Below are positions 14,775 to 22,270 of a stretch of DNA of 27,397 nucleotides, piece after piece. Numbering within the stretch: the stretch's first letter is position 1; each line of letters starts with the position of its first letter. The DNA lies in contig JANMWE010000048.1 of the NCBI GenBank assembly GCA_031393795.1, positions 1 through 27,397 on the forward strand, in the 5' to 3' direction. Below the pieces are notes generated by a model. It did no database searches. It was not told where the DNA came from and worked only from the letters and a program-made list of their open reading frames with translations. The DNA comes from CAMLHU01 sp031393795. Its GTDB lineage: Bacteria > Gemmatimonadota > Gemmatimonadetes > Gemmatimonadales > GWC2-71-9. The position numbers and the translations under genes were made by a program.

Positions 14775-15652
14775 CCCTCGAAGGGCCGACCGAGGATCAA
14801 CTCGAGGAGCCGGGCCAGGTCATCGTTGGAGTAATACTGCACGGTGATCAGGCCACGGCCCCGACGCTTCGGGAAGAGCTTGGTGTCGGTGCCGAGATGT
14901 TTGCGGAGGGCCTCTTCCACTCGACGGGTGTCCGCGGAGATCGGCTTGGCCGGCCCCTTCCCCTTCTTCGGCGCCGAGGGGCGCTCGCCCCGCACCCGGG
15001 ACTCGACCTCGCGCACGGACCACCCCTCCGCCACCGCCGCGTGCGCGAGCCGGGTCAGGAGTCGCTCGTCGGTGACACCGAGGAGCGCCCGCGCGTGCCC
15101 TTCGGAGAGCTGTCGACGTTCGAGCAGCTCGCGGACCTCGCCGGGGAGCTTCAGCAACCGGAGCGCGTTGGCCACCGTCGAGCGGTCGCGTCCGACCAGG
15201 CGTGCCACGTCGCCCTGCGACGCCTTGAACTCGTCGATCAACCTCTGATAGCTCGCCGCCTCTTCCAGAGGCGAGAGTTCCGCGCGCTGGATGTTCTCGA
15301 TGATCGCGAGCGTGAGGAGGGTCCGGTCGTCGGCTTCCTTGACGACCACGGGGATCTTGGCCCACCCCAGCTTCTGGACCGCACGCCAGCGACGCTCGCC
15401 GGCGATGAGCTCGTACTGCCCGTTGGCGGCCTCGCGCACCACCACCGGCTGGAGCAGTCCGGCGGCCTCGATGGAGTCGGCGAGCTCCTGCAACTGGGCG
15501 GGATCGATCGCCCGGCGCGGCTGGAAGGGATTGGGCCGGATGCTCTGCACCAGGACCTCGCGGAGGGCACCCTCCTGGGCGGCCTGCTCCCGATTGACCG
15601 GGCCGAGCAGCGCCTCGAGGCCGCGGCCAAGGCGGCGGGGCTGCTCGGTCAT
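14771..15652 (-). CDS. parB: ParB, chromosome-partitioning protein
   Basis: ParB loads at parS sites as a CTP-dependent clamp and spreads to build the partition complex. The 293-aa protein has the N-terminal NPFQPRRAID box (about 41-50), the GERRWRA motif (about 85-91) and the helix-turn-helix region SQGDVARLVGRDRSTVANAL (about 145-165). A C-terminal dimerisation domain follows after a Lys-rich linker (KKGKGPAKP). The length is typical for a chromosomal ParB. It overlaps parA by 4 bases (ATGA) and the M23 gene by 4 bases. Two candidate parS sites lie upstream of parA. Confidence 0.95.
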   Translation of the reverse strand: MTEQPRRLGRGLEALLGPVNREQAAQEGALREVLVQSIRPNPFQPRRAIDPAQLQELADSIEAAGLLQPVVVREAANGQYELIAGERRWRAVQKLGWAKIPVVVKEADDRTLLTLAIIENIQRAELSPLEEAASYQRLIDEFKASQGDVARLVGRDRSTVANALRLLKLPGEVRELLERRQLSEGHARALLGVTDERLLTRLAHAAVAEGWSVREVESRVRGERPSAPKKGKGPAKPISADTRRVEEALRKHLGTDTKLFPKRRGRGLITVQYYSNDDLARLLELILGRPFEG

Positions 15653-16440
15653 CGCGCCACCTCACGGGTGCTGCCGGCGGTGCGGCGAAGGAGTTCCTGT
15701 GCGGCGGCGATATAACTCTTGGCGCCGATCGACGCCACATCGTACAGCAGGATCGGCTTTCCGTGGCTCGGCGCCTCGGCCAGCCGGATGTTCCGCGGGA
15801 TCACCGAGCCGATGACCTTCTCCGCGAAGTACTCCTTCACATCTTCCGCCACCTGACGGCAAAGGTTGAGACGGGAGTCGTACATCGTGAGCAGGACCGC
15901 GTCGATGGCGAGCCCCGGATTGAAGTTCTGCTGGACCAGATTGATGGTGTTGAGAAGCTGGCTGATCCCCTCCAGCGCGTAGTATTCGCACTGGATCGGG
16001 ATGAGGACGCCGTCGGCGGCCGTCAGGACGTTGAGCGTGATCAGCCCCAGGGAGGGAGGACAGTCGACCAGGATGTAGTCGTAGTCCTCACGGACCTTGT
16101 CGAGGACGTGGCGCAGCGTGTGCTCGCGACCCTCGCGCCCGACCAGCTCGAGTTCCGCACCGACGAGGTCCTGGGTGGCGGGCACCACCGAGAGATGCGC
16201 GATCTGGCCGTGCTTCATGATGATGTCGGCGACTGCGCGCTCTCCGATCAACGCGTCATACAACGACCACCGCACGAGATCTTTCGGGATACCGACGCCG
16301 CTGGTGGCATTCCCCTGCGGATCGGCGTCCACGAGGAGCACCCGCTTCTCACTGATCGCGAGGGAAGCGGCAAGATTGACGGCGGTGGTGGTCTTGCCGA
16401 CGCCCCCCTTCTGGTTGGCGATGGCGATGATACGAGCCAT
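15649..16440 (-). CDS. parA: ParA, chromosome-partitioning ATPase
   Basis: The 263-aa protein is a Soj/ParA-type ATPase that moves ParB-parS complexes over the nucleoid. It has the deviant Walker A KGGVGKTTT (about 10-18), the Walker A' VDADPQGN and the Walker B IILVDCPPSLG-type segment (YILVDCPPSLG). I start it at the ATG at 16440, which gives the family opening MARIIAIANQKGG; an in-frame longer start at 16503 adds 21 unrelated residues. An AAGG element 8 bases upstream could act as a ribosome site. It heads the par-M23-bactofilin operon. Upstream lies the repeat-rich region with parS-like sites. Confidence 0.95.
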   Translation of the reverse strand: MARIIAIANQKGGVGKTTTAVNLAASLAISEKRVLLVDADPQGNATSGVGIPKDLVRWSLYDALIGERAVADIIMKHGQIAHLSVVPATQDLVGAELELVGREGREHTLRHVLDKVREDYDYILVDCPPSLGLITLNVLTAADGVLIPIQCEYYALEGISQLLNTINLVQQNFNPGLAIDAVLLTMYDSRLNLCRQVAEDVKEYFAEKVIGSVIPRNIRLAEAPSHGKPILLYDVASIGAKSYIAAAQELLRRTAGSTREVAR

Positions 16441-16455
16441 TAAGTGCCTTAAGTG

Positions 16456-16461
16456 ATTATA
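16456..16461 (-). promoter_or_regulatory. Consensus -10 box for the parA operon
   Basis: On the minus strand a perfect TATAAT ends 15 bases before the parA ATG. The hexamer 17 bases upstream, TTTCAA (16479-16484), matches TTGACA at only 3 of 6 positions. The surrounding 40 bases are AT-rich. The predicted leader is about 8 bases, short enough to leave little room for a ribosome site. Confidence 0.5.
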
Positions 16462-16569
16462 AATGAATAAGTTGAGAATTGAAATACGCGGAGATGCTCC
16501 CACGCATTCGACGGGACCGAAATTGAATATAGGGTATCGCGGCGGTGGCGCCAGCGGGCAGTTGATGCC

Positions 16570-16585
16570 GGTTGCACGTGAAACA
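16570..16585. other. Degenerate parS-like site 1
   Basis: GGTTGCACGTGAAACA matches the widely conserved 16-bp parS palindrome (TGTTTCACGTGAAACA) at 14 of 16 positions; the right half is perfect. It lies 130 bases upstream of parA. The last two bases are also the first two of the 8-base tandem repeat that follows. Confidence 0.5.
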
Positions 16586-16660
16586 GGCGGACAGGCGGAC
16601 AGGCGGACAGGCGGACAGGCGGACAGGCGGACAGGCGGACAGGCGGACAGGCGGACAGGC
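16584..16660 (+). repeat. Tandem repeat of 8-base unit CAGGCGGA, 9 full copies
   Basis: Nine perfect CAGGCGGA units occupy 16584-16655, with a partial copy to 16660. The period (8) is not a multiple of three, and no real gene spans it. Its first two bases are the end of parS-like site 1. Perfect identity of all copies suggests recent slippage, so copy number probably varies between strains. Confidence 0.9.
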
Positions 16661-17052
16661 CTGAAGTTCGCGATCCTCAGGAGAAGGTCAAGAAGAATGA
16701 ATGGTGATCATTCCACCACTCATCGGTGAGTTGCTGGAGACCGGCAGTATTCCCGCCCTCCGGTCCAGAGTTCCTACAATGAAGCGAGGGTTCGTTCTCA
16801 CGTTCCCTAGGCAGCGGCAGATACCAGCTGCATCCTCGGCGATGCCAGTTCCGGGAGATCTGCTGTTCGGTCGATGGCGCAGCGAGCTCGACAATCCGAG
16901 TCTCAACTACGCCCAGCACCGATCGAGGGGCTTTCCCCTTCCCCGCATCATTTGAGTCGGTGACTTCATCCCTGGTCAATGCGAATGATCACCTCATTGG
17001 TGCGGTCATCGGTCCGACGCACCTCGACCGATGAGGGACGTTGATGAGCTGG
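16661..17052. other. Non-coding or unrecognised stretch between the parS-like sites
   Basis: This stretch has normal GC content but no recognisable gene. A frame of about 100 codons is open on the minus strand (16677-16979, TTG start), but it matches no family known to me, lacks a clear ribosome site and is not convincing. A small 5-bp stem with a 4-base loop (ACTCA tcgg TGAGT) lies at 16718-16731. Confidence 0.5.
17006..17034. other. Perfect 9-bp inverted repeat
   Basis: TCATCGGTC (17006-17014) and GACCGATGA (17026-17034) are exact complements around an 11-base loop. It ends 18 bases before parS-like site 2. There is no T-run, so a protein-binding site or DNA hairpin is as likely as a terminator. 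Confidence 0.5.
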
Positions 17053-17068
17053 TGTTTCACGTGAAATA
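17053..17068. other. parS-like site 2 (15 of 16)
   Basis: TGTTTCACGTGAAATA differs from the conserved parS palindrome TGTTTCACGTGAAACA only at position 15. This is the best ParB-site match in the window and lies about 610 bases upstream of parA. Being near parA and parB agrees with the usual clustering of parS around the par locus. Confidence 0.8.
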
Positions 17069-17120
17069 TCCAAGTTTTAGTTATTTAACATATTGTCATA
17101 TATACACTTACGCTAAGTAT
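17064..17120. other. AT-rich island next to parS-like site 2
   Basis: About 57 bases hold only 13 G or C (about 23 %), against a strongly GC-rich background. It contains TTATTTAAC and CATATATACAC. No gene reads from here on the plus strand. It could be an easily melted element or a remnant of foreign DNA. Confidence 0.6.
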
Positions 17121-17148
17121 CCGAGGTCGCTACTCGGCGGCCACATTT

Positions 17149-17169
17149 CTGTCCACCTGTCCGCCTGTC
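17149..17169 (-). repeat. Short inverted copy of the CAGGCGGA tandem repeat
   Basis: Read on the minus strand, GACAGGCGGACAGG is identical to part of the 16584-16660 array and continues with one mismatch for a further unit. About 2.5 units are present, in opposite orientation to the main array. It ends 8 bases before the stop codon of the ABC-2 permease gene. The two arrays flank the parS-like sites and the AT-rich island. Confidence 0.7.
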
Positions 17170-17176
17170 GACTGAT

Positions 17177-18493
17177 TCAGCTTGCCCGTATCCAGACCCA
17201 AATATCCTTGAAGCTCGGCTTCTTCCCGTAGGAAAGGATGCCGACGCGATAGATCCGTGCCGCCAGCCACACCATTCCGAGGACCCCCAGCACACAGACC
17301 CCGATGGAGCCTAGTAGTTCTGTTAGAGGCAACGGCGCGTTGCTCCACCTGGTCGGGACAATGAATGGCGCGGTCGGCGGGAGGAAGCTCATGATCTTCG
17401 CCGCCGTGCTCTCCGGCCGCCCGATCGTCGCGAACGCGCCCAGGTAGCCGGCGAGGAGCATTCCCATCACGGGGAACTGCACCTGCTGCGTCTCCTGGAC
17501 CGTGTTGCACATCGCCCCGACGGCGGCATACGCAGTCGCGAAGAAGAGGAACCCGAGTGCGAAGTAAATGAGCGTCACGATGATGAGGTCGGTGGGGATC
17601 GTCGGGAGGGTCATGTTGACCCGGTCGGCGCTGTCGACTGCGTTCCCCTGCCCTCCCGAGAAGCGACCCGCAACAGCTGCGCTCGCCCCCCAGATCCCCA
17701 GCTGCAGCAGGCTCGCCGCGCCGACGCCGAGCACCTTCCCGAGCATCAGGTCGAATGGACGGACGCTGGAGACCAGCACCTCCAGGATCCGATTGCTCTT
17801 CTCCTCCACCACGGCACTCATGATCTGCACGCCGGTCGGCATCAGGGCGATGAAGAGGATGATGATCAGGACGTAGCTGAGCCAGAAGGCGCTCTCGGCC
17901 CCCTCCCCTGTCAGCTTGCCCTTGGTGACCTTCGCCGTGGTGAGGTCGACCCGTGCAGTCGCCGCCTCGGCCACGGTGCTCGAGAGCCCCATCCCGAGCA
18001 TACGCTCCCGGACCACGGCGGTCCGGAGGGCACGTTCGAGGTGGGAGATGTCCCCGATGCTTCCCACGTTCCTGCCGAGATACGTGAGACGCCCGGCGGC
18101 GAGCCCGGTATCGGTGACCACCAGGATCCCGGTCAGCGACTCAGGGTCGGTATCGCCTCGCTCATCGCGCTGATCGACCGATGGGAGGATCGAATCACGC
18201 ACCGCGGTGGCCCGGTCGGGGGCGACGGCGACGGTGACAAATCGGTACCGGCGCATCTCCCCTACCCCGAGCTTTTCACGGGAGAGGGAGTCGAGGAGTC
18301 GGTGCGAGACCTGGGCGGTCGAGGCGTCGACCACCGCGATGGTCTGGGCTCCCGAGGCCTTCCCCATCATCAACTGGGGAAGCTTGCCGACCGCATAAAA
18401 GAGGAGCGGCCCCATCACCGTGCCGATGAGGAAGGCCTTGGTCCGCACCCGCTCGACGAATTCCCGGCGGATGATCGCGAAGAGCTTAGACAT
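17177..18493 (-). CDS. ABC-2 type transporter permease (NatB/YhaP-like)
   Basis: The 438-aa permease has one N-terminal membrane helix (about 21-40, opening REFVERVRTKAFLIGTVMGP). A large extracytoplasmic domain of about 180 residues follows, then a C-terminal block of five or six helices (from about 210). This matches the ABC-2 permeases paired with a DUF4162-type ATPase. The NVVEEKSNRILEVLVSS-type motif is present as VVEEKSNRILEVLVSSVRP, a hallmark of the family. Relatives export sodium or small molecules, but the substrate here is unknown. It overlaps the ATPase gene by 8 bases. Its stop is close to the inverted CAGGCGGA copies. Confidence 0.9.
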   Translation of the reverse strand: MSKLFAIIRREFVERVRTKAFLIGTVMGPLLFYAVGKLPQLMMGKASGAQTIAVVDASTAQVSHRLLDSLSREKLGVGEMRRYRFVTVAVAPDRATAVRDSILPSVDQRDERGDTDPESLTGILVVTDTGLAAGRLTYLGRNVGSIGDISHLERALRTAVVRERMLGMGLSSTVAEAATARVDLTTAKVTKGKLTGEGAESAFWLSYVLIIILFIALMPTGVQIMSAVVEEKSNRILEVLVSSVRPFDLMLGKVLGVGAASLLQLGIWGASAAVAGRFSGGQGNAVDSADRVNMTLPTIPTDLIIVTLIYFALGFLFFATAYAAVGAMCNTVQETQQVQFPVMGMLLAGYLGAFATIGRPESTAAKIMSFLPPTAPFIVPTRWSNAPLPLTELLGSIGVCVLGVLGMVWLAARIYRVGILSYGKKPSFKDIWVWIRAS

Positions 18494-19439
18494 GGGCCAC
18501 TTCCTCCCGGGCCGGAGCGGTCGCCGCTTCCGGGCCGACCTTCTGAATGAAGATCGCGCGGAGCGAGGGGGTCTGGAGCTCGAACCTGCTCAAGCCACAT
18601 CCGGCCTTCACCAGCGCTTCGAGCAGTCGATCGGCTTCCGCCCCGGGGGCCAGCTGGAGTTCGACCGCCATTCCGCTGTCATCTACCCGCGACACCAGAG
18701 AGCGATCTCGGAGGATGGGGTCGGCCGCTTGGCGATCCCGCGTGAAGGTGAGCGCGACGTTCCGGGTGCCGGCCGCCGCCTTGATCTCGGCCAAGGTGCC
18801 GTCGACCACCTTCTTGCCACGGTTTATGATCACCACCCGGTCGCAGAGCGACTCCGCCTGCTCCATCTGGTGCGTGGAGAAGACGATCGTCTTCCCGTTG
18901 CGGCTGAGCTCGAGGACGATGTCCATCAGCACCTGGGCATTGACCGGATCGAGTGCGCCGAACGGTTCGTCGAGGACCAGGAGATCGGGCTCGTGGAGCA
19001 GGGCACCGACCAGCTGCACCTTTTGCTGCATCCCCTTCGAAAGGTCCTGCACCTTGTGCTTGGCCCAATCGCTCAAGCCGACCTTCTGCAGCCACCAGAG
19101 GGAGCGGTGCCGGGCATCGACACGAGTGAGACCTCGCATCTGGCCGAGGAAGATCAGCGAATCGAGCACCAACATGCGGGGATAGAGGCCGCGCTCCTCG
19201 GGGAGGAAACCGATCTTGGCCGAGAGGGTACGCGCCCCGTGCGGAAGGCCGAAGAGGGTGACCTTGCCTTCATCCGGGATGAGGATGTCGAGGATCATCC
19301 GGATGGTCGTGCTCTTGCCGGCGCCGTTCGGACCGAGCAGACCGAAGATCCCGCCTTGCGGGACCGAGAGCGAGAGCGATTCGACGGCGACGTGGCCGGA
19401 AAATCGCTTGGTGATACGATCGACTTCGATGACGTTCAT
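18486..19439 (-). CDS. ABC transporter ATPase with C-terminal DUF4162 region
   Basis: The 317-aa protein has Walker A GPNGAGKST (36-44), signature LSKGMQQK (about 138-145) and Walker B LLVLDEPFGALDP (about 157-169). The C-terminal third (about 220-305) is the DUF4162-type extension found in ATPases of NatA/YhaQ-like systems. It energises the ABC-2 permease encoded next. The ATG at 19439 is the first start of the frame that gives the family opening (IEVDRITKRFSG). A 366-base gap precedes it, so it probably has its own promoter; TACAAT at 19506-19511 on the minus strand is a weak -10 candidate. Confidence 0.92.
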   Translation of the reverse strand: MNVIEVDRITKRFSGHVAVESLSLSVPQGGIFGLLGPNGAGKSTTIRMILDILIPDEGKVTLFGLPHGARTLSAKIGFLPEERGLYPRMLVLDSLIFLGQMRGLTRVDARHRSLWWLQKVGLSDWAKHKVQDLSKGMQQKVQLVGALLHEPDLLVLDEPFGALDPVNAQVLMDIVLELSRNGKTIVFSTHQMEQAESLCDRVVIINRGKKVVDGTLAEIKAAAGTRNVALTFTRDRQAADPILRDRSLVSRVDDSGMAVELQLAPGAEADRLLEALVKAGCGLSRFELQTPSLRAIFIQKVGPEAATAPAREEVAHV

Positions 19440-19805
19440 TGGAGCCTGGGGCGGCAGGCCCGGGCAGGGGAGGGGGGGCGAACAACGGGAATGGAAAGAA
19501 TACCGATTGTACGCGGGGAAGGTGAGGTCTGTTTCTACAATGGACAGAGCAGAGCCTTCGGATCGCGTCAGTTCTATAATGAATTAGTCGTATCCATAGC
19601 TACTACTTACGGAATTGCACATGCAGAATGGAGGAGGAGACAGAACGCTCCGATCCGAACGGGAGCTTCCAGTGTCCGAATCCAGCATTCCGTGGTGCAC
19701 GACAGGTCTCGGGCTGACCCCATGACCAAAGGGGCGGAACCATCCTCACCGAGGAGAGATCTGCCCCTTCTGCACTTCTGCATTCGCCGTTCGTCCCGTC
19801 CTCCT
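19440..19805. other. Intergenic region upstream of the ABC-2 operon
   Basis: No gene is apparent in this 366-base stretch. It holds a purine-rich G-tract (about 19462-19478), a possible -10 box for the ATPase gene (TACAAT on the minus strand, 19506-19511) and an AT-rich patch around 19570-19615. A hairpin near the right end is listed separately. I checked for a tRNA-like fold around 19620-19700 and found none. Confidence 0.6.
19729..19769 (-). terminator. Stem-loop downstream of the bacilliredoxin-unknown gene pair
   Basis: An outer 10-base pairing with one mismatch (19729-19738 and 19760-19769; core AAGGGGC/GCCCCTT) encloses an inner CCTC-ACC-GAGG hairpin (19744-19754). It lies 36 bases beyond the stop at 19806, in the right place to end the suf transcript. 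The U-tract is poor. Confidence 0.45.
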
Positions 19806-20078
19806 TCAGGTCTCCGCGAGCTTCTTCACCGACACCAACTCCTCGGCCACGACGACGGTCTTCTGTTCCGGCCGCACGCCGAACTTCAGTGTGCGGGCAA
19901 GGAAGTCCTCGCGCGTCTGGCCCCCCGCGGGGTCGTGGGTCGCCACGTCATGTAGCACGATGCCCTTTTCGACCTGCTCGTGCCAACGGCCGACATACGT
20001 CTTTCCTGACGCGCCTTCGAGCACCACGGTGATGCCGTGAAGATCATCGTGTCCAGGGTGAAAGACGTGCCCGCTCAC
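19806..20078 (-). CDS. Small soluble protein of unknown function (90 aa) coupled to bacilliredoxin
   Basis: I do not recognise this family. It is His-rich at the start (HVFHPGHDDLHG) and continues with a beta-rich middle (ITVVLEGASGKTYVGRW) and a VLHDVATHD segment that could bind metal. No Cys residue, signal peptide or membrane helix is present. The GTG start overlaps the bacilliredoxin stop by 4 bases (GTGA), so translation is coupled and co-function is likely. It is the last gene of the suf run, 36 bases before a stem-loop. It may help bacilliredoxin or Fe-S work, but that rests only on position. Confidence 0.75.
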   Translation of the reverse strand: MSGHVFHPGHDDLHGITVVLEGASGKTYVGRWHEQVEKGIVLHDVATHDPAGGQTREDFLARTLKFGVRPEQKTVVVAEELVSVKKLAET

Positions 20079-20509
20079 CGTGCGACGGGCTCTGCACAGT
20101 ACTTGTCGAAGGCAGCGGTGAGGTCAGCGGCGACCTGCTGTGGCCCGCGCCCCTCGATCATGTGCCGGTGAACGAAGTGGACCACCTCGCCGTCCTTGAG
20201 AATGGCGATCGACGGGCTCGATGGTTGGTAGTTGCTAAAGAAACTACGTGCCCGTTGAGTCGCCTCTGTATCCACTCCGGCAAAGACGCTGACCACCTTG
20301 GCTGGCTTGGCGGCGTGCTGCAGGGCCAAAGACAGGGCCGGACGTGCCCCGGCGGCCGCGCAGCCGCAGACCGAGTTCACAAAGACCAGCATCGTCCCTT
20401 CGCCCTGGCCGAGCATCGCATCGACTTCGGCAGGGGTCTTCAATTCCTGCACGCCGAGCCGAGTGAGCTCTTCGCGCATCGGGCGGACCATCATTTCGGG
20501 GTATGCCAT
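20075..20509 (-). CDS. Bacilliredoxin (BrxA/BrxB, YphP/YqiW family)
   Basis: The 144-aa protein has the family CGC active site (NSVCGCAA, Cys48 and Cys50) in a thioredoxin-like fold, followed by SVFAGVDTEATQRARSFF and SPSIAILKDGEVVHFVHRH. Bacilliredoxins remove bacillithiol from S-bacillithiolated proteins, so this suggests that the organism makes bacillithiol. It starts with ATG 97 bases after sufU, with a 7-base-unit inverted repeat in between. It overlaps the unknown 90-aa gene by 4 bases. Being beside the suf genes agrees with the known involvement of bacillithiol in Fe-S metabolism in Bacillus. Confidence 0.92.
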   Translation of the reverse strand: MAYPEMMVRPMREELTRLGVQELKTPAEVDAMLGQGEGTMLVFVNSVCGCAAAGARPALSLALQHAAKPAKVVSVFAGVDTEATQRARSFFSNYQPSSPSIAILKDGEVVHFVHRHMIEGRGPQQVAADLTAAFDKYCAEPVAR

Positions 20510-20530
20510 CAGCCTATCACTCCAATATTG

Positions 20531-20603
20531 GGTCGGTCGTCGGTGGTCGGTAGCGGTGCCGGATCTTGTGCTGGCAGAGAATCAGCGACCGACTACCGAC
20601 TAC
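20531..20603. repeat. Inverted repeat of 7-base units, between sufU and bacilliredoxin
   Basis: The left arm contains GGTCGGT-CGTCGGT-GGTCGGT-type heptamers (20531-20554). The 19-base arms 20536-20554 and 20585-20603 pair at 16 of 19 positions around a 30-base loop. It shares its heptamer and the word GCCGGATC in the loop with the element at 24336-24413. It may act as a stem that processes or stops the suf transcript. Confidence 0.75.
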
Positions 20604-20606
20604 AAG

Positions 20607-21032
20607 TTATTTCAGGGCGTCCCGCAATGCATGCCAGGCAAGCGTCGCACACTTCACGCGCACCGGGAACTCAGCGACCCCTGCGAAGATCGCGAGCTTC
20701 CCGAGCGACTTCTTGGGATCGGCGAGCACTGCGGCGCCCGTCACCATTCCGTGGAAGCCGTCGAAGAGGGCAGAGGCCTCGGCCACGGTCTTTCCCTTCA
20801 CGGCGGTCGTCATCAGGGAGGCCGAGGCTTTCGAGATGGCGCAGCCATTGCCGGTGAACTTGATGTCGGCCACACGGTCGCCCTCGAGCTTCACTTCCAC
20901 CCGGATCTGGTCGCCGCAGAGCGGATTGTAACCCTCCGCGTGCCGGTCGGCCCCTTCAAGGACCCCGAAGTTCCGGGGGCTCCGGTTGTGATCGAGGATA
21001 AGGCTCTGATAGAGCTCATCGAGCTCGGACAT
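20607..21032 (-). CDS. sufU: SufU, Fe-S assembly scaffold/sulfur acceptor
   Basis: SufU is a zinc protein that accepts persulfide sulfur from SufS and passes it to SufBCD. The 141-aa product shows the ligand set Cys39 and Asp41 (NPLCGD), Cys64 (GNGCAIS) and Cys128 (VKCATLAW), spaced as in Bacillus SufU (the Bacillus numbers differ slightly). The residues between the second and third Cys have the SufU-type insertion. The start ATG shares one base with the sufS stop (TGATG), which suggests coupling. No IscU-type features (such as LPPVK) are seen. It is the classical Gram-positive-type partner in a diderm context. Confidence 0.95.
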   Translation of the reverse strand: MSELDELYQSLILDHNRSPRNFGVLEGADRHAEGYNPLCGDQIRVEVKLEGDRVADIKFTGNGCAISKASASLMTTAVKGKTVAEASALFDGFHGMVTGAAVLADPKKSLGKLAIFAGVAEFPVRVKCATLAWHALRDALK

Positions 21033-22270
21033 CAGGCGAACATCCGCTGGGCCGCAATGACGCCGTCGACCAGCAGGTCGACCTCGGCGCGGGTGTTGTA
21101 GGCGGCGAACGAAGCCCGGGCAGTGGCCGGGACCCGCAAATGCCGCATCAAAGGCTGGGCACAGTGGTGTCCCGCCCGGATGGCAACGCCGTGCTGGTCG
21201 AGCACCGTCCCGATGTCATGCGGATGGATCCCGTGGAGGGTGAACGAAAGCACGCTCACCTTGCCGGCCGCCGTACCGTGGATCGTCACACCCGGCAACC
21301 GCCCAAGGCGCTCGCTGGCATAGCTCAAGAGATCCTGTTCGTGGGTCTCCAGCGCTGTCCGATCGATCGCCATCAGCCACTCGAGGGCCGCGCCAAGGCC
21401 GAGTGCTTCCGCCACCGGGGGCGTACCGGCCTCGAACCGCGCCGGGGGCGGGGCGTAGGTGATCCGATCGAACCCGACCTGTTCGATCATCCCGCCGCCG
21501 CCTTCGTAGGGAGGCATTGCGTCAAGGAGCGCGGCCCGGCCGTAGAGGAGTCCGATCCCGTTCGGACCGTAGAGCTTGTGGCCACTGGCGACGTAGAAGT
21601 CGCAGTCGAGGGCCTGCACGTCGACCGGCAGATGCGGCGCGGCCTGGGCCCCATCGATCACCACGATGGCGCCGACGGCGTGCGCGAGATCAGCGATCCG
21701 ACGGACCGGGGTCACCGTGCCCAGGACGTTCGAGGCGTGGGCGAAGGCGACCACCTTGACCCGCGGGCCGATCAACTCGCTGCAGGCCTCGAGATCGAGC
21801 GACCCGTCGATGGTGAGGGGGATGACCTTGATCACCGCTCCCGCTCGCTCGGCCAGGCGGACCCACGGCACGAGGTTCGAATGATGCTCGAGCGTGGTGA
21901 GGAGGATCTCGTCCCCTGTCCGGATGTTGGCGTCGCCCCAGGCGCGGGCCACGAGGTTCAACGCGCTGGTGGTGCCGTGCGCCAAGACGACATCGGAGGC
22001 TGAGGGAGCGTTGAGGAAGCGGGCGGCGACGGCGCGAGCAGCGTCGTAGGCGACGCTCGCCTCGTGGCTCAATGTGTGTACGCCGCGGTGGACGTTGGCG
22101 TGCCCGTCCGCGTAGTGCCTGGTCATCACGTCGAGCACCACCTGAGGGACCTGACTGGTGGCGGCGTTGTCCAGATAGGCGAGCGGCACACCTGCGACCT
22201 GTCGGGCGAGGATCGGGAATTGGGTCCGGATCGCGTCGACGTCGAGGGTGGCCACCACCGTAGCGCTCAT
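21032..22270 (-). CDS. sufS: SufS, cysteine desulfurase
   Basis: SufS removes sulfur from cysteine as an enzyme persulfide, using PLP. Counting from the ATG at 22270 (412 aa), PLP binds Lys232 (SGHKLYGPNG), and the persulfide-forming Cys370 is in RAGHHCAQPLMRH. The N-terminal DNAATSQVP and TLEHHSNLVPW motifs are typical. I chose the ATG at 22270 rather than the in-frame GTG at 22279 because GGGGAG lies 10 bases before the ATG but nearly touches the GTG. This start overlaps the sufD stop by 4 bases (ATGA). It hands sulfur to SufU, encoded next. Confidence 0.94.
   Translation of the reverse strand: MSATVVATLDVDAIRTQFPILARQVAGVPLAYLDNAATSQVPQVVLDVMTRHYADGHANVHRGVHTLSHEASVAYDAARAVAARFLNAPSASDVVLAHGTTSALNLVARAWGDANIRTGDEILLTTLEHHSNLVPWVRLAERAGAVIKVIPLTIDGSLDLEACSELIGPRVKVVAFAHASNVLGTVTPVRRIADLAHAVGAIVVIDGAQAAPHLPVDVQALDCDFYVASGHKLYGPNGIGLLYGRAALLDAMPPYEGGGGMIEQVGFDRITYAPPPARFEAGTPPVAEALGLGAALEWLMAIDRTALETHEQDLLSYASERLGRLPGVTIHGTAAGKVSVLSFTLHGIHPHDIGTVLDQHGVAIRAGHHCAQPLMRHLRVPATARASFAAYNTRAEVDLLVDGVIAAQRMFA

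Noticed and set aside
16584..16660. CRISPR array
   Set aside because: The units are contiguous 8-mers without spacers, and there are no cas genes nearby.
16463..16729. Plus-strand open frame through the CAGGCGGA array
   Set aside because: The array has period 8 and only by chance stays open, giving an 8-residue GGQADRRT repeat. There is no ribosome site or upstream gene context.
16677..16979. 100-codon minus-strand gene between the parS-like sites
   Set aside because: TTG start, no ribosome site, no known family and no coupling to neighbours; it may be a decayed gene, but I cannot support it.
16966..17085. Short minus-strand frame over parS-like site 2 that ends in a DDRTNEVII segment reminiscent of FlaG-like proteins
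   Set aside because: Only about 30 codons, no flagellar genes nearby and no ribosome site; similarity is too short to trust.
19620..19700. tRNA-like sequence (TCCGAATCC-type arm)
   Set aside because: No acceptor or anticodon stem can be drawn around it.
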